Under the pieces are notes generated by a model. The model was not told the origin of the DNA, ran no database searches, and saw nothing but the letters and a program-made list of their open reading frames with translations. The position numbers and the translations under genes were made by a program. From Micromussa lordhowensis (lineage: Eukaryota > Cnidaria > Anthozoa > Scleractinia > Lobophylliidae): DNA of 64,000 bases. Positions 8,544 to 19,860 of this stretch are shown piece after piece; the first letter of the stretch is position 1, and every line of letters begins with the position of its first letter. The DNA is taken from NCBI GenBank assembly GCA_964020085.1, contig OZ026601.1, positions 10,035,261 through 10,099,260 of the forward strand, in the 5' to 3' direction.

Positions 8544-8660
8544 ATGTCAGATCGATGGAGTTGGACCCGATTGTGCAATAAATGCGAAAGAGTGTATGGT
8601 CGATATGGAAAGGACGAGATCTCCGTTGATCTGGACGATCCCTTGGAAGTGTGTCGATAA
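8544..8660 (+). CDS. Small ORF with a CxxC motif upstream of the integrase
   Basis: 38 residues begin MSDRWSWTRLCNKCERVYGR and end LEVCR. The CNKC pair and a later Cys suggest a metal-binding knuckle. Immediately after the stop another frame looks coding (RREPDSFEKYLRVRESRFD, ending near 8,793), so a longer gene of about 80 residues has probably been split by a frameshift. It is the first gene after the TATA box and precedes the integrase by about 130 bases. Confidence 0.4.
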   Translation: MSDRWSWTRLCNKCERVYGRYGKDEISVDLDDPLEVCR

Positions 8661-8789
8661 GAACGTGATGCGTTTTGTCATTTATATCTTGTGGTTGAGG
8701 CGCGAGCCCGATTCATTTGAAAAGTATCTCCGAGTCAGAGAAAGTCGTTTCGATCAGTGGAGATCCAGTGTGTATAGACTTTGGTTACT

Positions 8790-9817
8790 ATGAAGAAGAG
8801 AAAGAAGCTCTCTACTGGTACGTTATTGGTACGATACCGCGATCCACTCAAACCCAGCAGCTTAGGAGGGTTGACTGGATTCGCCAAAGCCAATAAGATC
8901 ACAGTGAAACGTGCCCGAGAGGTCCTGGAACGCGATTTGGGGTACACGTTACACAAACCACGACGGCGACGGTTCCCTACAACCCCCGTGGTGGTCTTTG
9001 AGATCGTCGAACAGTGGACGGCGGATCTGATCGAAGTGATCAACCGTTTCCAAGTACAATCGAGGGTACCGTTACCTCTTGCTGGTGGTGGACGTCTTCT
9101 CAAAGTACGCCTGGGTTCAACCCGTGAAAAGCAAGACGGGTCAAGCCGTGACGGAGGCATTCGAGAAGATCTTGAAAGACGATGGCAAGGAATTTTACAA
9201 TTAGACCTTTTAAGCCTTAATGAAACGGAAAGACATTCATCACTTTTCGACCAGCGGTGACACCAAAGCCAGTGTGGTGGACGATTTAGTCGGACCTTGA
9301 AACAGTGGTTGTATCGTTACTTTACCGTGAAGAACACGTTGAACTTTGTTCCCGTCTTGCAAGATCTTGTGCAAGGGTACAACCGATCTTACCATCGCAG
9401 TATCAAGAGAGCTCCCACTCAAGTAACCCAAGCCAATAGGTCCGAAGTGTGGGAGACCCTTTACGGGAAGAAAGGCAATTGGAAGAAACCCCGATTCAAA
9501 TTAGGGGATCGTGTGAGACTCAACGAGAAGTTCAGGCAGTTCAAGAAAGGGTATTTGCCCAGTTGGACCGAAGAGGTGTTTGTAGTGAGACGCTACAAAA
9601 GGGGAAAGTGCCGACGTATAAAGTGGATAAATGGCACGTTACGCAGATCAAAGGAACGATCCTCCGAGGGGGTTCAACACCCCGAAGGGTGTATAAAGGA
9701 GGCATCTTCCTGCCCACACGATCAAAACGACCCGACTATCGGTGGTTACAGAACGTACTCAGAGGCAAGAAGAGGAGGAGACGCCTCGTAATACTCGTAA
9801 AACCAAAACCAAAGTAA
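8790..9817 (+). pseudogene. Polinton/Maverick-type retroviral-like integrase, multiply broken
   Basis: The integrase inserts the element's DNA ends into host DNA. The sequence shows four pieces in three frames. 8,790 to about 9,030 has GGLTGFAKANKITVKRAREV, TLHKPRRRRFPTT and the first catalytic Asp in EQWTADLIEV. About 9,060-9,200 has YLLLVVDVFSKYAWVQPVKS and ends in EFYN with stops; the segment around the second catalytic Asp appears shortened. 9,291-9,640 has KQWLYRYFTVKNTL, YNRSYHRSIKRAPT and FKKGYLPSWTEEVF. 9,595-9,817 is the C-terminal end. The third catalytic residue region reads ASVVDDLVG where a Glu is expected. This identifies the 1-9,820 block as Polinton/adintovirus-like. The gene is inactive. 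Confidence 0.85.
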
Positions 9818-10048
9818 TCGCTCTAGCCAATCACAAAGGACATAAACAAGACAGTGACCAATCAAAACTCGAAGTAATTACATGTAGCTGACGAAAAGCG
9901 CGGGAAAACGCGTGCGCGTGACTCAAGATTGGTTTTGGTTTTACTTCTGATTGGATGAAAAAATGGCGCGAGTTTTTTAAACCAATCGGGTGGCGTGGCG
10001 TAGTAAGTGCAAAACCAATTACTATTCGACACTCCAATGAAAACCGCT
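9818..10048. repeat. CCAAT-rich dispersed repeat, copy at 9.8 kb
   Basis: It carries several CCAAT/ATTGG boxes, CATGTAGC-GACG, GCGGGAAAA and ACTTCTGATTGG motifs. It is shared with 14,190-14,490 and 25,050-25,330, and in looser form with 62,565-62,760. It ends in AAAACCGCTCTAT, exactly at the left breakpoint of the duplicated STARD3 fragment. Confidence 0.6.
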
Positions 10049-10554
10049 CTATCAGACATGTTTGGTCCAGCCATGCTTCGTATTTTGGAAGCGTACCGAA
10101 AAGGTACGATTAGGTATTTACCGTGCCCAAATTCGGCCAAGTCAGCAGGATATCTGCAGTGAAGGTAATTTCGACTATGGAGGTCGTCTCTGATACGTAA
10201 AACCTATTCAGATATCTACGTCTCTGAGGTACGTAAAACCTATTCATTCAAGATGGCGCTCACTCGCTCGCATTCTTCCCATATCAATTCCAGATTTTTC
10301 GTCACTTACAATCAAGTAGACTTCTATAGCACCATAAGAGCAACAGAAAACTATTCGCATCCATGTAGAACAAACGTGAAGCAATTTACTCTTCTTTATC
10401 ATGAAAAAGAAATGGAATTCATTTTTATGGATACGAAATATCTATATAATCTAAGATTAAAACTATATTATTGGATTCCTTTAAAGAAACACACCGACGC
10501 AACAAATTGTTTTCTTAGCGTTTCATCAGAGAAAGAAGCTGCAGCCCTACCGTA

Positions 10555-13500
10555 GGGCTATAATCTCCATTCACAGCCTACTAGATCAGCTGCAGGTGGT
10601 GTCGCTCTTTATACCAGTAAATCATTGAATGCTGTCAAAAGAACTGACCTTAGTTTAACTGATGAAGAATTTGAAACTGTTTGGGTTGAGATAAAGAATA
10701 GTAAATCTAAAAACATTTTGTGTTGTTGTGCCTATAGGCATCCTTCATCCTCGCCTGAAAGATTTACTGAGCATATTGAAACTGTATTGCATAACTTAGC
10801 AAGAGAAAACAAGAATATATTTATGCTAGGTGATTTTAATATTAATCTTCTAAATTGTGCATACCATCCTGCTTCTGAAAACTTTCTAAATATGATGAAC
10901 TCTAATTATCTATTGCCTTAGGCCCAGTTCAGACGTCGTGCTTCTGCCTTGCCGAACTAAATTGCAATTTAGCACGACTGTAGCACGGCAGGAAATTTTC
11001 TCTGATTCAGACGTCGTGCCAGAGTCGAATCAAATTCAGGGTTTACTGAAGCCTCGCAACAATTCTAACTAACACTCCTCCTAACTCCCCGAGGGAACGC
11101 AATCTCGCCCAAACATATTAAACATAATTTATGAATTTAGTTTGGCGCGACAGAAGCACGACGTTTGAATCGCTGTCGTGCCAGAGTCGTGTAGCACGGC
11201 AGAACTTGTCGAACTTAATTGCTTGCCGAACTTAATTCAAAAGTTTGATTCAGACGCCGTGCTTCTGCCGTGCTTTTGTCGAACTTAATTCCTGAGTTTA
11301 GTTCGGCACGGCAGAAGCACGACGTCTGAACTGGGCCTTATATTCTCCAACCAACCCGTGTAACCGATAGAAGTGCCACTTTAATTGACAACATTTTTGC
11401 CAACACATACAACTTTAATGCTCTTAGTGGAAATCTAGTCACCAAGATTTCTGATCATTTCCCACAGTTTCTGATCATTGAAGACCTTAAAGTTAATTAT
11501 GCCTCCCTTAACTATTACAAACATGACTATTCTCATTTCAGTGAGGAAACTTTTGTTGATGATGTATCTCACCTCGATTTCTCCTCTATTTACAATAGCA
11601 ATTTAAACACTAATGGTAAGTTTGATCTCTTCTATAACCAAATCGACTCTGTCTGCAAGAAACATGTACCTTATAAGAGGCTTTCCAAGAAGGAGGTTAA
11701 AATATCCTCCAAACCTTGGATTACTAGAGAAATCCTTGCTAAAATGAATTATAGAGACAAACTATATTCCAAATTGCTTAAATGTAAACAACCGGATCCT
11801 AATCTTCGTTATCTCTATAAAAAATTTAGAAATAAAGTTGTTAAAGATCTGAAAGATAGTAAATCAACATATTTTAATCAATATTTTTCTTTAAATAAGT
11901 ATAACATGCAAAAGTTGTGGTCTGGTATTAGGTCAATTATAAATATTGGTAAATGTAAAAACAGTTACATAACTTCCATTCTCAATAAGAACAAGTCTGT
12001 TGATAACCCAAATGACATTGCTGACATCTTTAATAACTTTTTTGCTAATATTGGTAAGACTACGGAGAAGGGAATCCCTCGGGGAAGTCATAACCCCTTA
12101 TTCTACCTTAGGGGTAACTACTCAGGCTCAATTTTCTTATCCCCTGTCACTTCAAATGAAATTTGGGCTCTCATTGGTAAGATGGATGCTAGTAAGTCTT
12201 CTGGCCCATACAGTGTACCTGTTACTATTTTGAAAATTATTAGGGACTATATATCTGAGCCTCTTGCATTTTTAGTCAATGATTCTTTTGCTAGTGGTAA
12301 TTTTCCTGAGAAATTAAAATTAGCAAGGATTACTCCTGTTTTTAAGAAGGGCTCAAGATCTGACATAGATAATTATAGACCAATCTCTGTTCTTTCTAAC
12401 TTTAGTAAATTATTTGAAAAAGCTATATACCATCGCCTCTACAATTATTTGGAAGAATTCAAAATACTTTATCCACTTCAATTTGGTTTCAGAGAAAAAT
12501 GTTCGACTACCCATGCTCTTGTTTCTATCACTGAATCCATTCGCCAGTCCATTGATAACAATGAATTTGGTTGTGGTATATTTATAGATTTGAAAAAAGC
12601 ATTTGATACAATCCTATTAACGAAGCTTAACCATTACGGAATAAGAGGTGTTGTGCTTGATTGGTTTAAATCTTATTTATCCCAAAGAGAACAATTTGTA
12701 AATGTTAATGGTCATAACTCACTTTCATTACCAGTGACTTGTGGTGTTCCTCAAGGATCTATTCTAGGGCCCCTTTTATTTTTGTTATATGTAAATGATT
12801 TGCCCAATACTTCAAGCTTACTAACATTTCATCTCTTTGAAGTGTTAGTCACCTTGAAGCAACCCTAAATTGTGAACTAAAACCTGTTGCTGAATGGATG
12901 AAATGTAACCGATTAGCACTTAGTATCTCAAAAACTAATTTCATTCTTTTTCATTCCAGTAAGCTTAAACCTAATCAGTCATTAAGAATTAAAATTGATG
13001 ATACACCTATTAAACAAGTTGACTCTACTAAGTACCTAGGCATAACATTCGATTCCAATTTAACATGGAAAAGTCATATTAATGAGCTATGTTTGAAACT
13101 ATCCAAAACAGTAGGTATCTTGTCAAAAGTGAGACATTTTGTCAACAAACATATTCTTGTCATGCTTTATTACTCTCTTATCTATCCTTTCCTCACTTAT
13201 GGCGTCCATGTCTGGGGTTTAACCTTTCCCTCATTTCTAACTCAATTATTTGTTATCCAAAAAAAAGCAATCAGAATAATATCTTTCTCAGAACCAAAAT
13301 CCCATTCTGAGCCTCTGTTCAAATCTCTCAATCTACTTGAGCTCAATGATGTTATTGAACTACAAATTCTCTCTTTTGTCTATCAATGGTCACATCGACT
13401 GTTACCCCCCTGTTTCAGTGAATATTTTAAATTTACATCCTCTGTTCATTCCTATTCAACAAGGCAATCGTCCAAGAGAAATCTTTATTTAGCCTCAGTC

Positions 13501-13920
13501 AATACCACCCAATATGGCCTACGATCCCTAAAATTCACTGGTCCTCGCCTTTGGAATTCCCTGCCTACTAGTTTAACTACTTCAAATTCTCTTAGAATAT
13601 TTTGTAAAACCCTTAAGAACTCTATGCTTAATTGTTATTCTATTTAAATTACTTACCTTAGCGTATGAAGAAATACTTTCTATAAAAATATATATATATA
13701 ATCCTAATTTTATCTGTAACTGTATTCTATTGTATGGGGTCATCCACTAGATTAGCCTTTGCTATTTGGATGATCCCAACTCGCTCTCTAGTTTATTGTC
13801 ACATTTCTTTTCTTTTCTTTTATTCTTTAGCTGTACTGTGTTTAGTTGTCTTTGTAATTTTAATCTAAATGTCCTGTAAAACTGAGCTGAGTGAAATAAA
13901 TCTTGTCTTGTCTTGTCTTG
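10555..13920 (+). mobile_element. 5'-truncated CR1/L2-like LINE, endonuclease plus reverse transcriptase, defective
   Basis: The ORF2 frame runs from 10,562 (GYNLHSQPTRSAAGGVALY), is interrupted by a MITE at 10,921-11,337, and resumes in the same frame to 12,868. The APE-type endonuclease shows FMLGDFNINLL and SDHFPQFL. RT motifs are DNYRPISVLSNFSKLFEKA, IFIDLKKAFDTI and GVPQGSILGPLLF. The FADD catalytic box is missing: a short deletion near 12,838 removes it and shifts frame, and the C-terminus continues at 12,898-13,647. The 3' end has AATAAA at 13,895-13,900 and a (CTTGT)n tail. Only a 2-base (TA) target duplication is visible. It is dead as an autonomous element. Confidence 0.9.
10921..11337. 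mobile_element. PIF/Harbinger-type MITE inside the LINE
   Basis: 417 bp with terminal inverted repeats starting GGCCCAGTTCAGACGTCGTG and mirrored at the right end. It is flanked by a 3-base TTA duplication (10,918-10,920 and 11,338-11,340), as for PIF/Harbinger elements. There is no ORF. The internal sequence is largely repeats of the same CACGGCAGAAGCACGAC-type motif. The LINE reading frame is continuous across the insertion when the element and one TTA are ignored. Confidence 0.85.
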
Positions 13921-14189
13921 TATATGTTCTTTTTTAGGTGGCATCTCTTCACATTCAACTGCTACGTTGCACGAAACATACACATCTCCTCGCTTCTCCC
14001 AACGACGCAAATTCACAAAATCCCTGAAAGCACAAAAGGTTTCTTGTCAGTAGGTTACGGTAGGTTCTCAAATAAGTCATAACTGCTTAGAGTAAACTTC
14101 TCTTTAGCTTATTAAGAGCGCTAAAAAACCAAAACCTAATTACAAGCATTTGCCGTACTTACTACCGGTGACGCGTTTTTGTTTCGAGT

Positions 14190-14490
14190 CCTGATTGGCT
14201 CGCTCCACTATTTGCATTTGTCGTGACTGGGCATAGAGCGGTTTTCAATTGAACCAATCAGGAAGAAGACAGACATTCCAGTGAACCTATCAAAACTCGA
14301 AGCGAAAACATGTAGCCGACGTGAAACGCGGGAAAACTTGTGCGAGCAAGTCACGATTGGCTTTAATTTCACTTCGGATTCAAAGACAAAGCGGAGCAAT
14401 TTTTTGCAGGCCAATCGCTTGGCGTAATAATGCAAAACCAAAGCAAACGCGAATTAAATTTGACACTCGAGTGAACAACAACAACAACAT
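14190..14490. repeat. CCAAT-rich dispersed repeat, copy inside the STARD3 duplicate
   Basis: This corresponds to 25,050-25,330 in the parent intron. It is followed by an (ACA)n run at about 14,474-14,490 that is much shorter in the parent copy. Confidence 0.6.
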
Positions 14491-14738
14491 CTTTTATTTA
14501 AACACTGTGGGTTTTAAAGCTAATAGAGCTTATGGGACAGTGAAAACCGGTCTATATGCTCACTTTGTTCGGGTTTATGACAGTCATTAGAAATAACAAG
14601 GGTAACAAGGCGATAGTCGGGTACTACAAAAAAGAACGCCACATTTTTACTCATGTTAGCATTGCATTACAAATTAGAAATATGGGGGGGGGGGGGTTAT
14701 CAATTTTTTTATCTCCGGCGTTCTGTTATCGTACATAC

Positions 14739-15239
14739 AAGGTCATTTTAATTTTAGAAATTGTTGTAATCACTTCATATCCAACAAGGGCGAATGGAAT
14801 AATTGTTTTAGTAAATTCTCAAACCGGGTTTTGCCGCCGATTTTTATTGCGGCCATTATAGAGGGCTGAAGTTGAAAACTTCGTGCGGAAAATTTTTAAA
14901 CTTGGCATATGACGTAAAACTCCGACTATTGGTAGGAGTTTTTTAGCCAATCAAAAAGCTAGAAATGCAATAGTCGAAGCTGAGAATTTACTAAAGTTTG
15001 ATAGCCAGCTTCATAACCTTCAATTTGATACAATGTTTAGGTATCTACACTTCAAACCGAACGGACTACATCGCTTGGATGCGAGACACCTCTAAAGATA
15101 TACGGTAACCTTAAATAAAGTAGTTGGTGTATAATGACTTAGAGATGCCTTATTCTTCATTTTTGCATTTTGCTACCTCATTTCCTTGTCACCACAACAG
15201 ACACTGCTCAAAAAAGTATTGATTTAAGTAGAAACATGG
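14739..15239. other. Spacer with no recognised gene
   Basis: AT-rich unique sequence. There is only a short hairpin (AAAACTCC...GGAGTTTT at about 14,917-14,944) and no exon-like sequence. In particular there is nothing resembling STARD3 exon 12 next to the duplicate. Confidence 0.5.
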
Positions 15240-17025
15240 TTAAGAGCAGCTCCGCCTAAATATCGACTAAACCGGGAAATAGCCAAAAAATGGAATTTCT
15301 TCAAACTCGCCCAGAATGAAGTTCTTAGGGCACTAATTGCAAAAATATTACTTTAAGTTCCTTAAATCGTTCGGTGTTTTTTTAACGAATTTTTTCTTCC
15401 CGATGGCCAAAATCGGCCAAAATCGTTCGAAAATAAGCGGCATATTCGGAGACTCGTAACCTGGAAAGTAAAGGTTATTATTAAAAACTAATTAATGCCG
15501 CATTTGTACTTTCTTTCTTGTATATTTAGAGCTATTTGGATTGCGATTTGATTAGAAATCAAATATTTCACGAAATGGCTCAAGACAGCTGAATAACAAG
15601 TGAATATTTAGCCCATTTTCAGCTGCCAAAAAGGCATTCTGGTACATGGATTTCCCCAAAACGGTTTATATAGTCTGAAAGAGCATGATTTCTTCTTCAA
15701 ATTAGTGAAATAAAATTTTTGGGTAATTAAAATCATGAGCGCTGAGAACGCGAAGTAAATGCAGTTCTACTTCCTGAAAACGTGACCTTTGACCCAAGCG
15801 TCACGAACCGGATAATAACTATAGACAGCAGATGTTTCGTTAGTTTTAAACATTTCCTCATAAAATCGGTCCGAAACAGTTACTGCAAGAAACTGGTAGA
15901 AGTACGGAATCTTATGATGTCTGACACAATAACTTCGTTCGTTAATAACATTAACGAGCTTCCGGTCAATAACATTTTGCGAAATTGCGATACATTGTAT
16001 CTAGCCGATACCCACCTGAATGTTATATTTATAGCAGGCGTCAACTCGTTTTCTTGGAAAAACGTTCAGAAGGAACTGAGTTCAGATTTCTCAATCTTTG
16101 TAAGTACCAATGTTTAATTTCCCACCTGCAGCTGCCGAGCGCTATTAAATAGTCGTTCAACAGAGAAAAACAACCAAACTGCACAGTTGTCAGTAGCAAC
16201 CCCAAAATAACATTCTCTCAAAATGTAAAGTGAAATAATGCTGGATTATTATTGACTGCCTTTCAGGACTAAAGTAGAAAGTAGATTCCAGCTTCATTAC
16301 CTTTCAAAAATGCTTAAGTCTATTTGTTTGCGCCGACTTTATTCATTTATTTGATACACTAAATGAAAGTGAGTTCACGTTCGAATATTGACAGGTGTCG
16401 CAAATTTTGGGATAAATGTCGGTTTCAGCATCGAAACAAGTTGCGACGAGGTAATGCAATAGAATGTATTGACGGTTTTTCGATTTGCTATACTTGCCAT
16501 TTACTTAAGAGAGAAGGAAATGAGGTTCACGTCTAAGGGATATTTTGGAAACAGTTTCGTGACTTACCTGGTGTGAGAATTGAACCTTGCGTTGCGTTTT
16601 ATCTAGCCGATACTCACCTGAATGTTTGTATTTATAGCAGACTCGTTTTCTTGGAAAGACGTTCAGAAGGAACCAAATCCAGATTTCGCAACCTTTGCAA
16701 GAATTAATGTTTAAAATCCCAGCCGCCGATGGTTCATCGGCATTTAATATATCCGGGGGGATTGGTGTTTTTGGATGGGATCGAGGGAGGAGTAAAATTT
16801 TAACAAGTTTCATTTTGAGGGCTCAAATTGCTCAAATAATAAGTTAAATGTTGTAGCCTATAAAATTAGCGTTCAAGAAGAAGGGATACCAAAGGGATGC
16901 ATTTTATTATTCCGCGTGAGAGAGGTTGGCGGGGGGAGGGGGGGGGGGTATAGTTTCGAAACACTGCACGGCCGCGTTATCTTTTAAGCCTGTTTCTCTA
17001 ATGCCGCCGACAAACCCGGGGCATA

Positions 17026-17282
17026 AAGCGAATGATACACGGTTCAACATTTGTTGAGCAACAAATGTTGCAGCCTCTGTTCGACAAATGTTGAACAGTG
17101 TATCATGTGATGTTGAATGTTGAAATATGCCGTTCAACATGTTGAAAGCTGTTGAACGTTGTTGAACGAAAATAGAGCACGGCTCTATTCCGTTCAACAA
17201 GTTGCCGCCGCAAGTCGCAACAATGTTCAACATTTGTTGATCAACAAAAGTTGAACGATGTTGAACCGTATATCATTCGCTT
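17026..17282. mobile_element. TTCAACA-rich MITE in the core of the 4.6 kb element
   Basis: The termini AAGCGAATGATACACGGTTC and its mirror at 17,263-17,282 are flanked by TA. The body is packed with GTTCAACA / TGTTGAAC words in both orientations, giving nested hairpins. A TA target and about 25-bp TIRs fit a Tc1/mariner-type MITE. No ORF. Confidence 0.55.
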
Positions 17283-17657
17283 TAAGTAAACAAAAGAACT
17301 GCAGACAGTGTATGACGTAACGACTCGATTTTTCCCACAATTCCTTACTTACAAAATGGCGGATGATGTCACACTAGGGATGTACCAAGCAACCGTATGT
17401 TAGTGGACGAAGTAACAGCGTTCCGGGCTATCATGTGACAAACTCCTGTCATGAATATAAAGACCAAAGAGTAACGAAGAATGCTTAGCAATCACTCGCT
17501 AATACACTGAAGACTGATGTTGCTTCCGCTCAGCGAAGATACAACAACATCTGAACAAACTTCTCCAAGTATATAAAGAAAACTCTAGTTTTGGAAGAGA
17601 TGATGTGGTAATACGAACGACCAGATTATCAGTAATTTCGTTGGCTGTGTTCACATG

Positions 17658-18547
17658 TCAAGCACCGTCAGACCCGTAGTATCCATATTTACAGATGGAA
17701 TGGTTGGAAATTGCGCCAATTCGATTTGCATTTCGCGGTAATTTGAGTATGTCGGCGATCCATCCCAGATGCGTCGGGGACCCACTTGAACAGATCGCCG
17801 AAAAGTGGTATCTGTTGGAACCGGCGACTACGTCACAGGTAGGTCGGCGGGATTTGAGAGCCAGGCTGTATTCCTTTGTTGGCAATCTGCAAAATAGCTA
17901 ATTGAAGCAATAATATTTTTTTTTTTATAGTCAGCCAGAAGCAGGCCAGAACTGAGCAGCCGCCGATGTATGCCCCTAACAATTGGATTAGGTAAGAGTA
18001 CGACACAACCAACATATGGACGAAGTCAAAGGCTGACAGTGGCATTTAAACTAAACTACAACCAACCGGGACAACGATGTCGGTGGCCTTGAAGAGACGA
18101 CGAGACTGTCCAAGGGTTATTCCACGTTCACCCTTCACGGCATGAGTAGTCTTGTGCGCTGCCCAGGAATTTGGAATTGAGCACGTTTTTCGGTTGCTTC
18201 GCCACCTTAGCCCAAGTAAATCGCGGTGTCTTGGGCAAATGGTGACATTCAAGGAGATCTCGTTCTCATCAAAGATGCCTATCATTGACAATAATGAAAG
18301 AAATCGTCTTATAAGTGAAATTTAATTCTGCAGGTTACACAGTTGACTAGTTTTGCACTTTACCTGCCCGGGCCAGCAGAAGCCTTGCTTCCGAATTCAA
18401 AGCAGATTCTGAAACGCCGCATGTTTTGAGATGGTCCTTGATATCCTTGCTGCAGTCACCAATTCTTACTACCTGGTCAGTAGCCGGACGTTCTGGGCTT
18501 CCACTGCAATCTCCCCCAACATATTTTGAATATCCGCAGAACGCCAT
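17658..18547 (-). CDS. Small spliced gene of unknown Cys/His-rich family inside the 4.6 kb element
   Basis: Exon 1 is 18,547-18,364 (MAFCGYSKYVGGDCSGSPER...LLLARA), with a GTAAAG donor. Exon 2 begins at 18,278 after TGATAG and is phase-compatible. It encodes IFDENEISLNVTICPRHRDL, GLRWRSNRKTCSIPNSWAAH and KGERGITLGQSRRLF...IVVPVG, and ends near 18,060. A third piece, 17,885-17,658, is open but uncertain. The pattern CPxHR-x-GxxWR-x-C-x-P-x-AAH-x-RGxxxxQS-x-PVG is one I associate, from memory and without a name, with uncharacterised cnidarian proteins. It is either transposon cargo or a captured host gene. The exon 2 donor is not certain. Confidence 0.45.
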
Positions 18548-19860
18548 GGCGCTTAACACGCCCACACCACTTCTTTAGACTTGGACCTCTTTTCCTTTTC
18601 TCTTCAGACAAAAAAGGCAAGTATAGTAAATCCAGAAACCACGAATGCGTTTTGTCGTTAACTTGTCGCGACTTGTTTCGATGCTGAAACCGACATTTAT
18701 CCCAAAATTTGAGACACCTGTTACGTGAACGTGAACTCGCTTTAATTTAATATTATAATGTATCAAATAAATGAATACGAATGAAGCTTGAATCTACTTT
18801 CTAATTTAGTCCTGAAAGGCAGTCCATAACAATCCAGCATTATTTCACTTTACATTTTGAGAGAATGTTATTTTGGGGTTGCTAATGCCAACTGTGCAGT
18901 TTGGTTGTTTTTCTCTGTTGAACGATTATTAGCGCTCGGCAGCTGCAGGTGGGAAATTAAACATTGGTACTTACAAAGATTGAGAAATCTGAATTCAGTT
19001 CCTTCTGAACGTTTTTCAAGAAAACGAGTTGACGCCTGCTATAAATATAACATTCAGGTGGGTATCGGCTAGATACAATGTATCGCAACTTCGCAAATGT
19101 TATTGACCAGAAGCTCGTTAATGTTATTAACGAACGAAGTTATTGTGTCATAAATGCGACTTTGAACTCCTTCGTAGACACCATAGGATTCCGTACTTCT
19201 ACCAGTTTCTTGCAGTAACTGTTTCGGACCGATTTTATTAGAAAATGTTTAAAACTAACGAAACATCTGCTGTCTATTGTGGTTACCTGGTTCGTGACAC
19301 TTGGGTCAAAGGTCACGTTTTCAGGCATTTACTTCGCGTTCTCAGCGCTCACGATTTTAATTACCCAAAAATTTTATTTCACCAATTTGAAGAAGAATTC
19401 ATGCTCTTTCAGGCTACAAAAACCGTTTTGGGGAAATCCATGTACCAGAATGCCTTTTCAGCAGCTGAAAATGGGCTAAATATTCACTTGTCATTCAGCT
19501 GTCTCGAGCCATAAGGTTTCAAGATTTCGTGAAATATTTAGTTTCTAATCAAATCGCAATCCAAATAGCTCTAAATATACAAGAAAGAAAGTACAAATGC
19601 GGCATTAATTAGTTTTTAATAATAACCTTTACTTTCCAGGTTACGAGTCTCCGAATATGCCGCTTATTTTCGAACGATTTTGGCCGATTTTGGCCATCGG
19701 GAAGAAAAAATTCGTTAAAAAAACACTGAGCGATTTAACGAACTTAAAGTCATATTTTTGCAACTAGTGCCCTAAGAACTTCATTCTGGGCGAGTTTGAA
19801 CAAATTCCATTTTTTGGCTATTTCCCGGTTTAGTCGATATTTAGGCGGAGCTGCTCTTAA

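Larger units (their letters stand above)
10049..14738 (-). pseudogene. Duplicated STARD3 fragment (intron 12 - exon 13 - intron 13), interrupted
   Basis: Two parts, 10,049-10,554 and 13,921-14,738, match 24,272-25,569 in the STARD3 gene in the same orientation. The copy contains exon 13 (14,023 down to about 13,923, plus 2 bases at 10,551-10,552), encoding DFVNLRRWEKRGDVYV. The flanking introns are present, but not exons 12 or 14. A LINE sits within 3 bases of the exon's donor. The exon looks identical to the functional one by eye, while the introns differ by several percent. The right end coincides with the GT of the intron 12 donor. Confidence 0.85.
15244..19856. mobile_element. 4.6 kb DNA element with very long terminal inverted repeats, TTAA flanks
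   Basis: The termini are GAGCAGCTCCGCC and its mirror, flanked on both sides by TTAA (15,240-15,243 and 19,857-19,860). TTAA target sites are used by piggyBac and Kolobok transposons. The arms run from 15,244 to about 16,545 and from about 18,570 to 19,856, with several percent divergence and small indels (about 30 extra bases near 19,150-19,180). The left arm also has an internal partial duplication (16,030-16,140 resembles 16,630-16,735). No transposase is recognised; the 2 kb core holds a small minus-strand gene and a MITE. Confidence 0.75.

Noticed and set aside
10049..10554. Self-contained transposon explanation for the repeat shared with STARD3 intron 12-13
   Set aside because: The shared segment includes a real START-domain exon with splice sites, so it is a gene fragment duplication and not an intron-only mobile element.
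15782..16117. 111-codon ORF in the left arm of the 4.6 kb element
   Set aside because: The matching arm at 19.1-19.3 kb has the frame broken by an approximately 30-base indel, and the composition is not protein-like; treated as chance ORF in a repeat.
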